64,000 bases of DNA from Aporhodopirellula aestuarii (lineage in GTDB: Bacteria > Planctomycetota > Planctomycetia > Pirellulales > Pirellulaceae). The DNA lies in contig NZ_JAMQBK010000012.1 in assembly GCF_023701485.1 (NCBI RefSeq), positions 62,001-126,000 on the forward strand, read 5' to 3'. Position 1 is the first letter of the stretch, and every line of letters begins with the position of its first letter. This document shows, piece by piece, positions 1 through 8,647 of the stretch. Both the position numbers and the translations under genes were made by a program. Below the pieces are notes generated by a model. The model was not told where the DNA came from. It saw only the letters and a program-made list of their open reading frames with translations, and did no database searches.

Positions 1-560
1 TCCCGAATATTAATAGTCTCGATCTTCAGACGGGTGGGATCGCGTTCGACAAAGACGGCATCACTGTCGACAAGACGCTTCGTAGTACGACTAACGAGCA
101 CGTTTTTGCCGCGGGTGATTGTGCGGCGAGCGGTGTTCCCCGTTTGACACCAACGGCGAACGAAGAGGCCCGCATCCTCGTGAAAAATTTGTTTTCCGAC
201 CAGCCGGAATCAATCCCAGACTATGGGCCGATCCCCAAAGTTGCGTTCACAACACCCGCGATCGCTGCGGTCGGACTTTCGGAGAAAGATGCTGCGAAGT
301 CATTCGATATCGAAGTGCGTACTGAAGACAGTTCGTCCTGGGGAAGCGTCCGTAAGACCGGAGATGTCGTGGCAGGCTACAAAATTCTTGTCGACAAGCA
401 GACCGATCAAGTCGTTGGCGCCCATCTGCTTGGCCCGGGGGCCGAGGAGACGATCAATCTCTTTGCGTTAGCAATGAAATTCGAGCTGAGTGCGACGGAC
501 ATCAAATCGACATTGTTTGCGTTTCCGACCTATTCCTCGGATGTGCGAAGGATGTTGTGA
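1..560 (+). CDS. FAD-dependent pyridine nucleotide-disulfide oxidoreductase, C-terminal part
   Basis: This is the 3' end of a gene that starts outside the window; the reading frame is open from base 3. The visible part carries the FAD-binding motif FAAGDC near residue 40 and then the dimerisation domain of the glutathione reductase / mercuric reductase / dihydrolipoamide dehydrogenase family (VAFTTPAIAAVGLSE, then HLLGPGAEETINLFALAM). The usual C-terminal HPT(x)SE signature of lipoamide dehydrogenases is replaced by FAFPTYSSD, as in the 'mercuric reductase-like' members whose substrates are mostly unknown. The redox-active CxxxxC pair lies upstream of the window, so the exact reaction cannot be decided. 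A palindromic repeat begins 14 bp after the stop codon and may act as the terminator. Confidence 0.9.
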   Translation, partial: PNINSLDLQTGGIAFDKDGITVDKTLRSTTNEHVFAAGDCAASGVPRLTPTANEEARILVKNLFSDQPESIPDYGPIPKVAFTTPAIAAVGLSEKDAAKSFDIEVRTEDSSSWGSVRKTGDVVAGYKILVDKQTDQVVGAHLLGPGAEETINLFALAMKFELSATDIKSTLFAFPTYSSDVRRML

Positions 561-573
561 TCCATGATGGCGG

Positions 574-695
574 GGGACGTCGATTGTTTTAAGGCAATTT
601 TAGCGGAACGGCGCAAGTCGTCCGGTCTCGCGTTAACGGACGGCGTACGTCGTTCCGCTACGTTTGCAATCCCGCAGTGATCAAATCGACGTCCC
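574..695. repeat. 122-bp MITE-like palindromic element, copy 1
   Basis: The ends are inverted repeats of about 12 bp (GGGACGTCGATT on the left, AAATCGACGTCCC on the right). The centre, 601-660, is a long imperfect hairpin with 24-nt arms beginning TAGCGGAACG and ending CGTTCCGCTA. A second copy with the same ends and centre is at 12973-13095. No coding capacity is visible. It lies directly downstream of a gene and could serve as a terminator. No flanking duplication is obvious at this copy. Confidence 0.75.
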
Positions 696-791
696 GTGCG
701 CTTGATTCGTATTGCTGCGACGCCAGATAGCCTGACGAGCCGATCCGGTGAATGACCTGTGCAGTCGCATTTGTTGAGGAAGAGCGGAAGC

Positions 792-1028
792 CTACTGCGC
801 GACGGGCTCGCTATCGATGCTGTCGTCGACGTCTTCAGCGGCACGATCGATCGTTTGGGCTGCACTATCGACGGCTTCCTTTGATTTCTCGACGATCACG
901 GATGTGTCTTGTCGGACTTTGTCGGTGTCGACCTGGATCGTCGGATCACCGTTTGGAGAGCTGAAGCGAATCCAACCGACGACGACAAGAACTAGCACGA
1001 TTACGGCGATCACGATGATGGCACGCAT
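792..1028 (-). CDS. Small membrane-anchored hypothetical protein
   Basis: The 78-residue product has one N-terminal hydrophobic helix (about residues 3-20, mostly I, V and L) followed by a charged, Asp/Glu/Lys/Ala-rich stretch to the C-terminus that is probably helical (KVRQDTSVIVEKSKEAVDSA). It is expected to be a single-pass membrane protein with an extracytoplasmic or cytoplasmic coiled tail. I do not recognise a named family. It stands alone on the minus strand between two plus-strand genes. The strongly biased composition and good start context favour a real gene over a chance frame. Confidence 0.6.
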   Translation of the reverse strand: MRAIIVIAVIVLVLVVVGWIRFSSPNGDPTIQVDTDKVRQDTSVIVEKSKEAVDSAAQTIDRAAEDVDDSIDSEPVAQ

Positions 1029-1239
1029 GTTGTCACCTCTTTCTGTATTTGGCTTTTAAGGACGTTGGGCGACCAAAGTGATCCGCCCCACGGGTGGATG
1101 CTGTCGCAATTCGCATGCCGCCGGAAAAGTTGCGGTACAGCTTTTGCTATCTCGTTACCGGCTCACGAGCGTGTTTGCTCAAACACCAGAATTGTGGCCT
1201 CAAGTGAACTTCCTTCTTTCAACAGCCGGTTTGCGAAAC

Positions 1240-1575
1240 ATGGATATTCCACAAATCATTCCCAAAGCGTCGCCCGACGTTGGAGACATGGGGCAGACGT
1301 ACCTTGCAAAAGGAAAACACGTCGCGATGCGTCGCTGGGAGGAATCGCCCAGCGGATTCGGTGATGAACATACCCGTGATTATGAAACGGTCGGTTACTT
1401 GGTCAGCGGCGTGCTCGAACTCGATATGTGTGGCGAGCGTGCGCAATTGGCAGCGGGTGACTCGTGGTTGATTCCACAAGGCGCCGCTCATCGTTATCGC
1501 GTCGTGGAACCGATTGTGGCGATCGAAGCGACGTCGCCCCCGGCACGATTTGCGGGGCGTGACCAGCCCGTCTGA
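1240..1575 (+). CDS. Single-domain cupin protein
   Basis: The 111-residue product has the two cupin motifs on one small beta-barrel: the first around DYETVGYLVSGVLELDM and the second around AAGDSWLIPQGAAHRYRV, with a histidine placed to bind a metal. Single-domain cupins of this type act as small enzymes or ligand binders; no substrate can be assigned. An in-frame start at 1078 would add 54 residues that do not look like protein, so the ATG at 1240 is preferred. A compact hairpin lies 21 bp after the stop. Confidence 0.8.
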   Translation: MDIPQIIPKASPDVGDMGQTYLAKGKHVAMRRWEESPSGFGDEHTRDYETVGYLVSGVLELDMCGERAQLAAGDSWLIPQGAAHRYRVVEPIVAIEATSPPARFAGRDQPV

Positions 1576-1596
1576 GCCGCGTCATTACTTGGTTTT

Positions 1597-1615
1597 GGCC
1601 GCGAAATACGCGGCC
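1597..1615 (+). terminator. Short GC-rich stem-loop after the cupin gene
   Basis: A perfect 7-bp inverted repeat, GGCCGCG-AAATA-CGCGGCC, begins 21 bp after the cupin stop and is followed by a weak T-rich run (GGTTTAAATT). It is consistent with a short intrinsic terminator between the cupin and the next gene. Confidence 0.5.
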
Positions 1616-1660
1616 GGTTTAAATTCGTTGGTCGAGCGTCGACCGTTACTTAAGCAATGT

Positions 1661-3610
1661 ATGAAACAAACTAAATCCGATTTGGCGATCATCGCGGCAG
1701 TCGCTCAACTACTCGCTGTGGTTCTCACTGTCGCCGCTCTGTTTTTCGCCCGCGATGTGTTCATTCCACTCGCGTTGGGTTTGTTGTTGTCTTTTTTGCT
1801 CAGCCCGATTGTCAGTCGGGTGCAACGCCTTGGTGTTCCCAACATCGCAGCGGTGATCGCGACCGCGTTGATCGCATTCATCTTTTTGGCCGGTGGAATC
1901 ACGCTACTTGGTCGGGAACTGACCGCTCTGGTTGGTGATCTTCCAAAGCACAAGGGCGAGCTTGTCGAAAAGGCCAGGAGTTTGGCGGGGCTGACGACTG
2001 GCGTCGGTGGGACACTCAATGAGTTAGCGGACGAAGTGACCGAGGCGATGGAAGGAAGGGCACTCTCGGAAGAACCTGTTGCCGAAACGGGTCCCGAAGC
2101 GTCTCCGACTGTGTTGCAGCGGTGGACGGACAAAGTCTTCCCGCCCGAGAAGTCCGCGTCGGATCAATTACCGAATGATGGATCGACGCCGAAGTCGCCG
2201 CTATACATCGTGCCGGTCCAAGATGATCTGCCGCTCGCTTCGTGGGCGAGTACCGCCGGGACTGTCTTGAGTCCGCTCGCGACGGCAGGCCTCGTCACGG
2301 TGTTCGCACTTTTTATGTTGATTCACCGAGAGGATTTGCGTGACCGAATCATCGCCGTGATCAGTCATGGCGACTACGTGACGACCACGGAGGCGCTCGA
2401 CGAAGTCGCGAGCCGGATTAGTCGCTATCTCGTCGCTCAAACGATCATCAACACGTCGTACGGCGTCGTCATGGCCGCAGGCCTCACGATCATCGGGATG
2501 ACGATGACAGAAGACGGCGTCTTTCCCAACGCAATCTTGTGGGGTGTGCTGGCGACATGCTTACGGTTCGTTCCGTATATCGGACCCACCGCGGCAGCCA
2601 TTTTTCCACTCGCAATCGCGCTTTCGGTTTTTCCAGGTTATGGAGTCTTTGTGGCGGCGTTGCTCCTAATTGTTCTGATGGAACTGATCAGCAACAACGT
2701 TGTCGAGCCATGGTTGTATGGAACGAGTACGGGGATATCGGCGGTGGCGGTGATTGTCGCCGCCGTATTTTGGGGATGGTTGTGGGGGCCGGTCGGTTTG
2801 CTGCTCTCGACACCCCTGACGGTTTGCCTTGTCGTTTTAGGTAGGCATGTGCCTCGCTTCCGCATGATGGCGACGTTGTTCGGAGAGGAAGTCGACATCC
2901 GTCCGTCGTTGCGATTTTACCAGCGGTTGCTCGTTGGCGATCAACATGCCGCGACCGAGTTGTTGCACGCCCACTTGGCCGAAACGAATTACAACCAGAC
3001 CTGTGACGAGGTGCTCGTTCCCGCACTCAAACGAATTCGCAAGGATCATAACGCCGATCGGTTGTCCGACGCAGATGCCAATCGTTTGTTCGCGCTGGCG
3101 GGCGGTCTGATTGCCGAGTTCCATCAACGGCAACGACCAGACGAGAACGAAGTCGAGCAAACCGATTCTGATGCGGTCGAGGAAACCTTGCCGCACGTCA
3201 TCGGCTGCGTTTCGCATCACTTCAGTGAATCGCTGATCTTGAACATACTCCGTCACGGCGGAAACGGTGTCTACGACCTGAACTCCGTCGACGATGAGGG
3301 GCTACCGCAAGACGCGGCAAAACAAATAGTGAAAAGCGCTCCCGCGGTTGTGGTCATCGTAGTCCTGCCGACCGGTGGTACGCCGCAGGCAAGTTTTCTC
3401 TGTCGATGCATTCGCAGCGAAGGCTACCGCGGGCCGATCGTGATTTCGTGTCTCGGGAAATTCAAGAACTTCGACAGCCTCTTCGTCAGGCTACGAAAAG
3501 CGGGCGCGACCAGCGTCACGACATCCTACTCACAAACACGCTCCAAACTCGAGTCTTTGGTGAATCGTCACGACCCCATCGCCCGCATCCGGCAACCGGT
3601 TCTGGCCTGA
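1661..3610 (+). CDS. AI-2E family transporter with an extra C-terminal domain
   Basis: The first ~390 residues form an AI-2E/PerM-type permease (DUF20): paired hydrophobic helices from about residue 8, a hydrophilic central insert (residues ~110-200) and later helices including the conserved stretch FVPYIGPTAAAIFPL. Members export small molecules or ions; the substrate here is unknown. Unlike ordinary members of about 350-400 residues, this one has 649. The tail (about 430-649) is soluble and ends in an alternating strand/helix region (VIGCVSHHFSESLILNIL ... APAVVVIVVLPTG ... GPIVISCL) resembling a Rossmann-like or B12-binding-like fold without the cobalamin-ligating DxHxxG. The ATG at 1661 is chosen over a start at 1514, which would overlap the cupin. 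Two genes follow closely on the same strand. Confidence 0.85.
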   Translation: MKQTKSDLAIIAAVAQLLAVVLTVAALFFARDVFIPLALGLLLSFLLSPIVSRVQRLGVPNIAAVIATALIAFIFLAGGITLLGRELTALVGDLPKHKGELVEKARSLAGLTTGVGGTLNELADEVTEAMEGRALSEEPVAETGPEASPTVLQRWTDKVFPPEKSASDQLPNDGSTPKSPLYIVPVQDDLPLASWASTAGTVLSPLATAGLVTVFALFMLIHREDLRDRIIAVISHGDYVTTTEALDEVASRISRYLVAQTIINTSYGVVMAAGLTIIGMTMTEDGVFPNAILWGVLATCLRFVPYIGPTAAAIFPLAIALSVFPGYGVFVAALLLIVLMELISNNVVEPWLYGTSTGISAVAVIVAAVFWGWLWGPVGLLLSTPLTVCLVVLGRHVPRFRMMATLFGEEVDIRPSLRFYQRLLVGDQHAATELLHAHLAETNYNQTCDEVLVPALKRIRKDHNADRLSDADANRLFALAGGLIAEFHQRQRPDENEVEQTDSDAVEETLPHVIGCVSHHFSESLILNILRHGGNGVYDLNSVDDEGLPQDAAKQIVKSAPAVVVIVVLPTGGTPQASFLCRCIRSEGYRGPIVISCLGKFKNFDSLFVRLRKAGATSVTTSYSQTRSKLESLVNRHDPIARIRQPVLA

Positions 3611-3693
3611 GAAGAGCAACCGAACCATTGCCGACAAAAACTTTTCCACCGGCGTCGAATGACACGGCGACATCTCCTCTTTCAGAGCCTGAC

Positions 3694-4071
3694 ATGCCTA
3701 CTCTCCTTGTAGTCGACGACCATGATGACATCCGCGAGATGATGACGTTGCAATTGCAGCGTCGCGGCTTCGCGGTGGTGCCAGCACGTAACGGCATGGA
3801 AGCTGTGCTCGCGGCTGCGAACATCGTCCCAGCGCTGATCTTGATGGACGTCAATATGCCGGAACTCGATGGGTTAGAGGCGACCATGCAGATTCATCAA
3901 GCCAATCAAGAGAATCGTATCCCCATCATCGCGCTGACGGCCTACGCGTTACCGGGTGACAAAGCACGAGCGCTCGCGGCTGGGTGCGACGCGTTTCATC
4001 CCAAACCAATCGACTTTGAAAAGTTAATTGAACAAATCAATGAGTTGATCGGAACCCCGTCCGAAACCTGA
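3694..4071 (+). CDS. Stand-alone response regulator receiver domain
   Basis: The 125-residue product consists of a CheY-like receiver only. The acidic pocket is DDHDD at residues 8-12, the phospho-acceptor is Asp52 (ILMDVNMPELDG), the Thr/Ser switch is in IIALTAYA and the conserved lysine is in FHPKPIDF. There is no output domain, so it must act by protein contact or in a phosphorelay. Longer upstream starts would overlap the end of the transporter; the ATG at 3694 begins the domain exactly. It lies 84 bp after the AI-2E-like gene and 31 bp before the GH13 enzyme, so the three are likely cotranscribed. No histidine kinase is adjacent. Confidence 0.88.
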   Translation: MPTLLVVDDHDDIREMMTLQLQRRGFAVVPARNGMEAVLAAANIVPALILMDVNMPELDGLEATMQIHQANQENRIPIIALTAYALPGDKARALAAGCDAFHPKPIDFEKLIEQINELIGTPSET

Positions 4072-4102
4072 ATTGAAACCAATCCCATAGGAAAACATTA
4101 CG

Positions 4103-5932
4103 ATGAGCCAGACGAGTGTTGCTGACAGACCCGAATCACAAAACCAACCGACCTACATCGAAGGAATGGGGCCGATCATTCTCGAAAACGCCGTCGCGTT
4201 TCGGGTGTGGGCGCCAAATGCCGACGCGGTCAGCGTGATCGGCAATTTCAACGATTGGAACGCCAAGGCCAATCCATTAAACCGTGAAGACAGCGGATGT
4301 TGGATGGGCGTCGTCGAAGGCGCCAAGCCGGGTGACCAGTACAAATACGAAATCACCGCCGGTGAGAATACGTTCCAGCGGATTGATCCACGCGTCCGAG
4401 AAGTGACTAACTCGGTCGGTAATGGGGTCATCCATCAGCCCGACTTTGATTGGCAGGGTGACGATTTTCAAATGCCGGCTTGGAATGAACTCGTTATCTA
4501 CGAATCACATGTGGGCACGTTCTTTCGCGACGGAAAGGAAGGTGTCGGAACGTTCGAGGACTACATCAAAAAATTTGATCACTTGAAGAAGCTCGGTGTG
4601 AACGCATTGCAGATCATGCCCATCGCGGAATTCGCGGGTGACTATTCATGGGGTTACAACCCTGCGCATCCTTTTGCAATTGAAGAGGCCTATGGCGGTC
4701 CGTTGGGTTTTAAGACATTTGTTCGCGAAGCCCACCGGGCCGGGTTCGCGGTGATTCTGGATGTCGTCTACAACCATTTTGGACCGAGCGATTTGGATCT
4801 TTGGCAGTTCGATGGTTGGAGTGAAAACGGTAAAGGCGGCATTTACTTCTACAACGACTATCGAAGCAGCACGCCGTGGGGCGACACCCGTCCCGATTAC
4901 GGACGGGGCGAGGTCCGGTCTTATATTCGTGACAACGCGATGATGTGGATCGAAGATTTTCACGTCGATGGACTCCGCTATGACATGACGCTCTACATTC
5001 GATCCGTCGATGCATCCGGCCAACAGGAAATCCCTGAAGGGTGGGGGCTCACCCAATGGATCAACCGAGAGATCCATAGCTTCAAACCGTCGGCGATCAC
5101 GATCGCCGAAGACTTGCAAAACAACGACTACCTGACCAAGTCAGACATTGAAGGTGGTGCGGCGTTTTCGGCGCAGTGGGATGCGAACTTTGTCCACCCT
5201 ATCCGTGACGTCATCACGCAACCCGATGACGCCGCACGAGACATGGAGAAGGTGCGTCACGCTCTCTATCATTCCTACAACTGCGACCCATTTCAGCGTG
5301 TGATCTATACCGAATCACACGATGAAGTCGCCAACGGGAAATCGCGGATCCCGAGTGAAGTCGACAACGAAGATCCAGGGAACTGGTTCGCTCAAAAACG
5401 AGCCGGGTTGGGGTTAGCACTCGTCATGACTGCGCCTGGAATACCGATGCTGTTTCAAGGTCAATCCATTCTTCAAGACGGCTGGTTTACTGACACGGAA
5501 GAACTCGATTGGGAGAATGCGAAGGAGTACGAGGGGATTTCCAAGCTGACGGCGGATTTGATTGCATTGCGTTTGAATCGTGACGGGATCTCCAAAGGAT
5601 TGACCGGCAAACACGTTGATGTTTTTCATGTGAACAATGACAAGAAGGTCGTTGCGTTTCGACGTCACTTTGACGGTGGTCCTGGTGATGATGTAATCGT
5701 AGTTATCAATTTTGCGAATCAGCATTTCGAGCAATACGAGTTTGGACTCCCGAGTGGGGGCGTCTGGATACGTCGGTTCAGTAGCGATCGGAGTGAATAC
5801 AGCGAAGAGTTTGGTGATGACGCCAGTGGCAACATTCAGGCGATCGTTGAACCCTACGACGGTCAATCCCATCGCGGGCGGATCGAATTGCCGCCGTATA
5901 CGGTGTTGATCTATTCCCAAAACCCCAGCTGA
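4103..5932 (+). CDS. GH13 alpha-glucan branching-type enzyme with CBM48
   Basis: An N-terminal CBM48 module (about residues 30-110, AFRVWAPNADAVSVIGNFNDW) precedes a GH13 barrel. The conserved regions are visible: DVVYNH (220-225), the nucleophile Asp294 in DGLRYD, the general acid Glu336 in IAEDLQ, and the region around ESHDE (404-408). The layout fits 1,4-alpha-glucan branching enzyme (GlgB); malto-oligosyltrehalose trehalohydrolase is the main alternative, because both share CBM48 plus this barrel. The 609-residue length suits either. It probably acts in cytoplasmic glycogen or trehalose metabolism. It is the last gene of a likely operon with a transporter and a receiver protein, and a hairpin 30 bp downstream may end the transcript. 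Confidence 0.85.
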   Translation: MSQTSVADRPESQNQPTYIEGMGPIILENAVAFRVWAPNADAVSVIGNFNDWNAKANPLNREDSGCWMGVVEGAKPGDQYKYEITAGENTFQRIDPRVREVTNSVGNGVIHQPDFDWQGDDFQMPAWNELVIYESHVGTFFRDGKEGVGTFEDYIKKFDHLKKLGVNALQIMPIAEFAGDYSWGYNPAHPFAIEEAYGGPLGFKTFVREAHRAGFAVILDVVYNHFGPSDLDLWQFDGWSENGKGGIYFYNDYRSSTPWGDTRPDYGRGEVRSYIRDNAMMWIEDFHVDGLRYDMTLYIRSVDASGQQEIPEGWGLTQWINREIHSFKPSAITIAEDLQNNDYLTKSDIEGGAAFSAQWDANFVHPIRDVITQPDDAARDMEKVRHALYHSYNCDPFQRVIYTESHDEVANGKSRIPSEVDNEDPGNWFAQKRAGLGLALVMTAPGIPMLFQGQSILQDGWFTDTEELDWENAKEYEGISKLTADLIALRLNRDGISKGLTGKHVDVFHVNNDKKVVAFRRHFDGGPGDDVIVVINFANQHFEQYEFGLPSGGVWIRRFSSDRSEYSEEFGDDASGNIQAIVEPYDGQSHRGRIELPPYTVLIYSQNPS

Positions 5933-5962
5933 TCGGGATTTGTCCGCGGACGCGTTAATGCA

Positions 5963-5995
5963 CTCACCGGCCATCCACTGAGCGATGCCGGTGAG
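5963..5995 (+). terminator. Stem-loop downstream of the GH13 gene
   Basis: A perfect 9-bp inverted repeat (CTCACCGGC ... GCCGGTGAG) with a 15-nt loop starts 30 bp after the GH13 stop codon. There is no clear T-tract, so it is a transcript-end stem-loop rather than a textbook intrinsic terminator. Confidence 0.5.
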
Positions 5996-6762
5996 GTGGG
6001 AGTGGCAGATGAGCAGCTGTCGTTATCTGAGAGAAAGACGGAGTGTCTCTTGCTCATGTGCTTGGGAGGCCGCCGAGTGCATGCGGCGTGGGCACGATCG
6101 GTGTGAAGAATCTTTCCTCGTCTCTCGGAATTGACGGGACACTTTCGTAGGCACGCTGACGAATCGCGAACGGTTCAGTGGAATGAATGCGTGATGACTG
6201 GCCACGTCAGCCCGCCGCGTGGGAACAGAAAGGCGGTGCGCAGAAGTTTGGGCTTCTCTGAAATTTGCTGGAAAACGCCCCTGGACCAATTTGCTTTGCT
6301 GCCGACGAAAATCGGAAAACGACCGATCGCGTTGGCAAAACACGGTGTCCGCCAGTGAGCCGCTGCCACACGAGCGCGGGAGCACGAAGAAAGCCGGTCA
6401 CGACCGCGGAGTTTTACGGGGCAAAGTAAAACGGTTGCGACCGTGACCGGCCATGTTCGTATGCTGCGAAGCGAACGTAGCTCCAAGGCTACCTCGTGTC
6501 ATTTCTTTCGCTCAAACCACACGCGTCAAGTGAACTCAATGGATCAATGCCGCCGGAAAACAGTCTTTTGCCGGTGTTAACCGCACGCTTGCTGGTACCT
6601 CTAGCGGCATCTTTATCCGAGTAAGTTTAGCAGAACTCAGGAGAAAGGCGAATTCTGAAGCCCCTCCGCTGCGCCAGCGAAATCTACCACCCTTACGGGC
6701 GGTACGCAACTATTGAGTCGGTTCAATTGTGAAATTTATCCCGTGATCATAATGAACGCGCT
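5996..6762. other. Long stretch without a recognisable gene
   Basis: About 770 bp between the GH13 terminator and the remains of the Rrf2 gene hold no frame that looks like protein on either strand; the open frames present are short and of arginine- and serine-rich composition typical of antisense or random reading. The one clear structure is the long hairpin at 6393-6451. Confidence 0.5.
6393..6451. repeat. Long two-part hairpin or cruciform
   Basis: Perfect outer arms of 10 bp (GCCGGTCACG and CGTGACCGGC) and perfect inner arms of 7 bp (GTTTTAC and GTAAAAC) are nested around an 8-nt loop, separated by a mostly unpaired middle section. It stands in a non-coding stretch and has no associated gene. 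It could be a small structured RNA, a protein-binding site or an element remnant. Confidence 0.6.
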
Positions 6763-7273
6763 TCAGAGAGCCTCCTCCACAGCACGTCTGGCGTGGAGGC
6801 GGCGCGACTCGACCGCAAAAACACATGGAATCTTGACAAAGTAACCGTAGGTGCCGTGTGACGATCGGTGCCGTGGTCTCGGCAACGTGCGTGTTTCGAT
6901 TGTTGTCGAGCGAAGATATTCGCAATCGAGAAGCACAAGGACGTTAACCGCAGCAGTCATTCGGCCTGCCCGCCCCAGTTGCATGCGATTGCCTTCTTCG
7001 ACTGCATCGTGCAAGAGATCGGGGCCAATCCATCAGGGCGATCACTTCGCCGATTGAAATTTCGTTTGTACCCTGTGCCAGTTCGATTCCCCCGCCAACA
7101 CCGCGAACGCTGCGAACAAACCCGGCGCGGGCCAACAAATTGACGACTTTCGCAACGTGGTTGACGGAAATCCCGAACAGGTTTGCGACGTCCGCAACAT
7201 GCACCCGCTCCTTGCGCGTCGCCAGAACCATGAGCGTCCGCATGGCATAGTCGGTTTGCGTGGTTAACTTCAT
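6763..7273 (-). pseudogene. Rrf2 family (NsrR-like) regulator, frameshifted
   Basis: The first ~82 residues are an intact Rrf2 winged helix: MKLTTQTDYAMRTLMVLATR, then FGISVNHVAKVVNLLARAGF and the wing VRGVGGGIELA. Near 7025 the frame is lost. In the next frame the sequence continues with what looks like the Rrf2 C-terminal helix (DLLHDAVEEGNRMQLGRAG, then ALL-type helix to EYLRSTT), which is where the iron-sulfur cysteines of NsrR/IscR normally sit. Those cysteines are mostly absent. A single-base indel plus loss of the cluster ligands suggests a decaying gene; alternatively the shift is a sequencing error and the regulator is clusterless. It lies 68 bp downstream of a ScdA_N-type gene on the same strand, a typical NO-stress pairing. 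Confidence 0.65.
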
Positions 7274-7341
7274 AGCCTGAATTCTGCGGCGTTGACGACG
7301 TCGTAGGTGGAAATGCGTCTATCGAATGGTTTCGCTCGAGC

Positions 7342-7560
7342 CTAGGGTGATGCGGAATCGGCGTCAATGGACGAGAATTCCACAATCACAGTCCTCACCC
7401 GCAGCAGCATTTCAGCAGGATTCAGCCCGTGCTGGAGACAGACGTATTGAAGCGACTTGCCCGCACAACTGATGTCCAAATTGAATTCGTTGAACACGCC
7501 CGTTGTTTCGGGGTGTTCGATAATCCAGTCCGGGATCGTTGTTTCTAAATTACAGTTCAT
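7342..7560 (-). CDS. ScdA_N (DUF542)-type small protein
   Basis: The 72-residue product matches the N-terminal domain of the RIC/ScdA iron-sulfur repair proteins: an opening TTIPDWIIEHPETTGVFNEF helix pair, then a Cys-containing turn (LDISCAGKSLQ) that corresponds to the usual DYCCGG motif with only one cysteine, and a final helix (GLNPAEMLLRV). The hemerythrin-like di-iron domain of full RIC proteins is missing, which is common for stand-alone copies. A role in repair of nitrosative or oxidative damage to Fe-S centres is inferred from the family. The ATG at 7560 is preferred; an upstream start at 7587 adds nine unlikely residues. It precedes the broken Rrf2 gene. Confidence 0.75.
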   Translation of the reverse strand: MNCNLETTIPDWIIEHPETTGVFNEFNLDISCAGKSLQYVCLQHGLNPAEMLLRVRTVIVEFSSIDADSASP

Positions 7561-7630
7561 GCCTTCATTGTAACGGCTGAGACGCAAGTCCCCAGCCTCG
7601 TTGCGAGAACCACCCGAGGCCAGCCAATCA

Positions 7631-8647
7631 ATGCCGAGTTCGACGCCTTTACATACTCCCTTTTGCGACTTGCTCGGTTGCCGTTATCCGATCTTGCAGG
7701 CGGGCATGGGGGGCGTGGCTCGCGCGGAACTGGTTGTCGCCGTTGCTGGCGCAGGCGGGTTCGGTTGTCTCGGCATGGTTCGCGAGTCACCCGACTTGAT
7801 TCGTCAGCAGGTCGATCAGGTGCGTGCCCTGACCAGCAATCCGTTTGCGGTGAATTTGATTCCATCGGCGACGGATCCGGATTTGTTTCGAGCCGAATTG
7901 GATGAGTGCGTGCGGTTGAGAATCCCCGTGCTGATGTTCTTTTGGGACGTTGTCGCCGATGCCGTTGCTCGGGCCAAGGACGCCGGGTGTTTGGTCATTC
8001 ATCAAGTGGGCAGCGTCGAGCATGCAAAGCGCGCGGAGGCGGCCGGCGCCGACATGATTATCGCTCAAGGCGTGGAAGCGGGCGGTCATGTTCACGGCAT
8101 GGTATCGTCGTTGGTCTTGTTGCCTCAGGTGGTGGACGCCGTTTCCATTCCCGTGGTCGGATCGGGCGGCTTCGCCAGTGGACGCAGTCTAGTCGCGGCA
8201 TTGGCGCTGGGTGCCCACGGGATTCACTGCGGGACAGCGTTTCTGGCGACGAAAGAATCGTTCGCGCACGACGTCCATAAGCAAAAGATTCTCTCGGCAA
8301 CGGAGTGCGACACCATTCACACCGATGCGTTCGCGATCAATTGGCCGCCCCATTCCAACGTCCGGGTTCTTAAAACCGAAGTCACCGAGTCAATCGAGTC
8401 GCAGCCATATGGTCATCTGCCCGATAAGATTCCGCGGCGAGTTGTCGCGGAAGAGCAAGGGCGTCCGATCTATTGGATGAGTACCGACTCGCCGTTGAAG
8501 TCGATGACGGGCGATCTCGAAAAGTTAGCCATGTACGCCGGCCAAGTTACCGGGCAGATCACTCAAATCGAGGACGTTCAAACCGTGATCCATCGAATCG
8601 TGGCCGAGGCAGAAGCAACCCTCCAACAACTGAGTAATCGATCATGA
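7631..8647 (+). CDS. Nitronate monooxygenase / 2-nitropropane dioxygenase family protein
   Basis: The product is an FMN-dependent TIM barrel of the NMO family: an N-terminal YPILQAGMGGVA strand, GAGGFGCLGM, the substrate-side QGVEAGGHVHG with the family histidine, and the phosphate-binding VGSGGFASGRSLVAALALGAHGI. These enzymes oxidise alkyl nitronates to carbonyl compounds and nitrite; some members act on other substrates, so the specific role is open. ATG at 7631 (338 residues) is preferred to an upstream TTG at 7601. The stop overlaps the ATG of the DUF3365 gene (ATGA), so the two are translationally coupled. It is divergent from the ScdA_N/Rrf2 pair. Confidence 0.88.
   Translation: MPSSTPLHTPFCDLLGCRYPILQAGMGGVARAELVVAVAGAGGFGCLGMVRESPDLIRQQVDQVRALTSNPFAVNLIPSATDPDLFRAELDECVRLRIPVLMFFWDVVADAVARAKDAGCLVIHQVGSVEHAKRAEAAGADMIIAQGVEAGGHVHGMVSSLVLLPQVVDAVSIPVVGSGGFASGRSLVAALALGAHGIHCGTAFLATKESFAHDVHKQKILSATECDTIHTDAFAINWPPHSNVRVLKTEVTESIESQPYGHLPDKIPRRVVAEEQGRPIYWMSTDSPLKSMTGDLEKLAMYAGQVTGQITQIEDVQTVIHRIVAEAEATLQQLSNRS

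Noticed and set aside
6105-6125. GAGGAAAG on the minus strand, recalling the RNase P RNA core
   Set aside because: The rest of the conserved P4 core and the 3' partner ACAGAAA-type sequence are not found nearby.
6023-6486. Several open frames of 75-120 residues in the long gap after the GH13 gene
   Set aside because: All have Arg/Ser/Cys-rich composition typical of non-coding reading in GC-rich DNA and no family resemblance.
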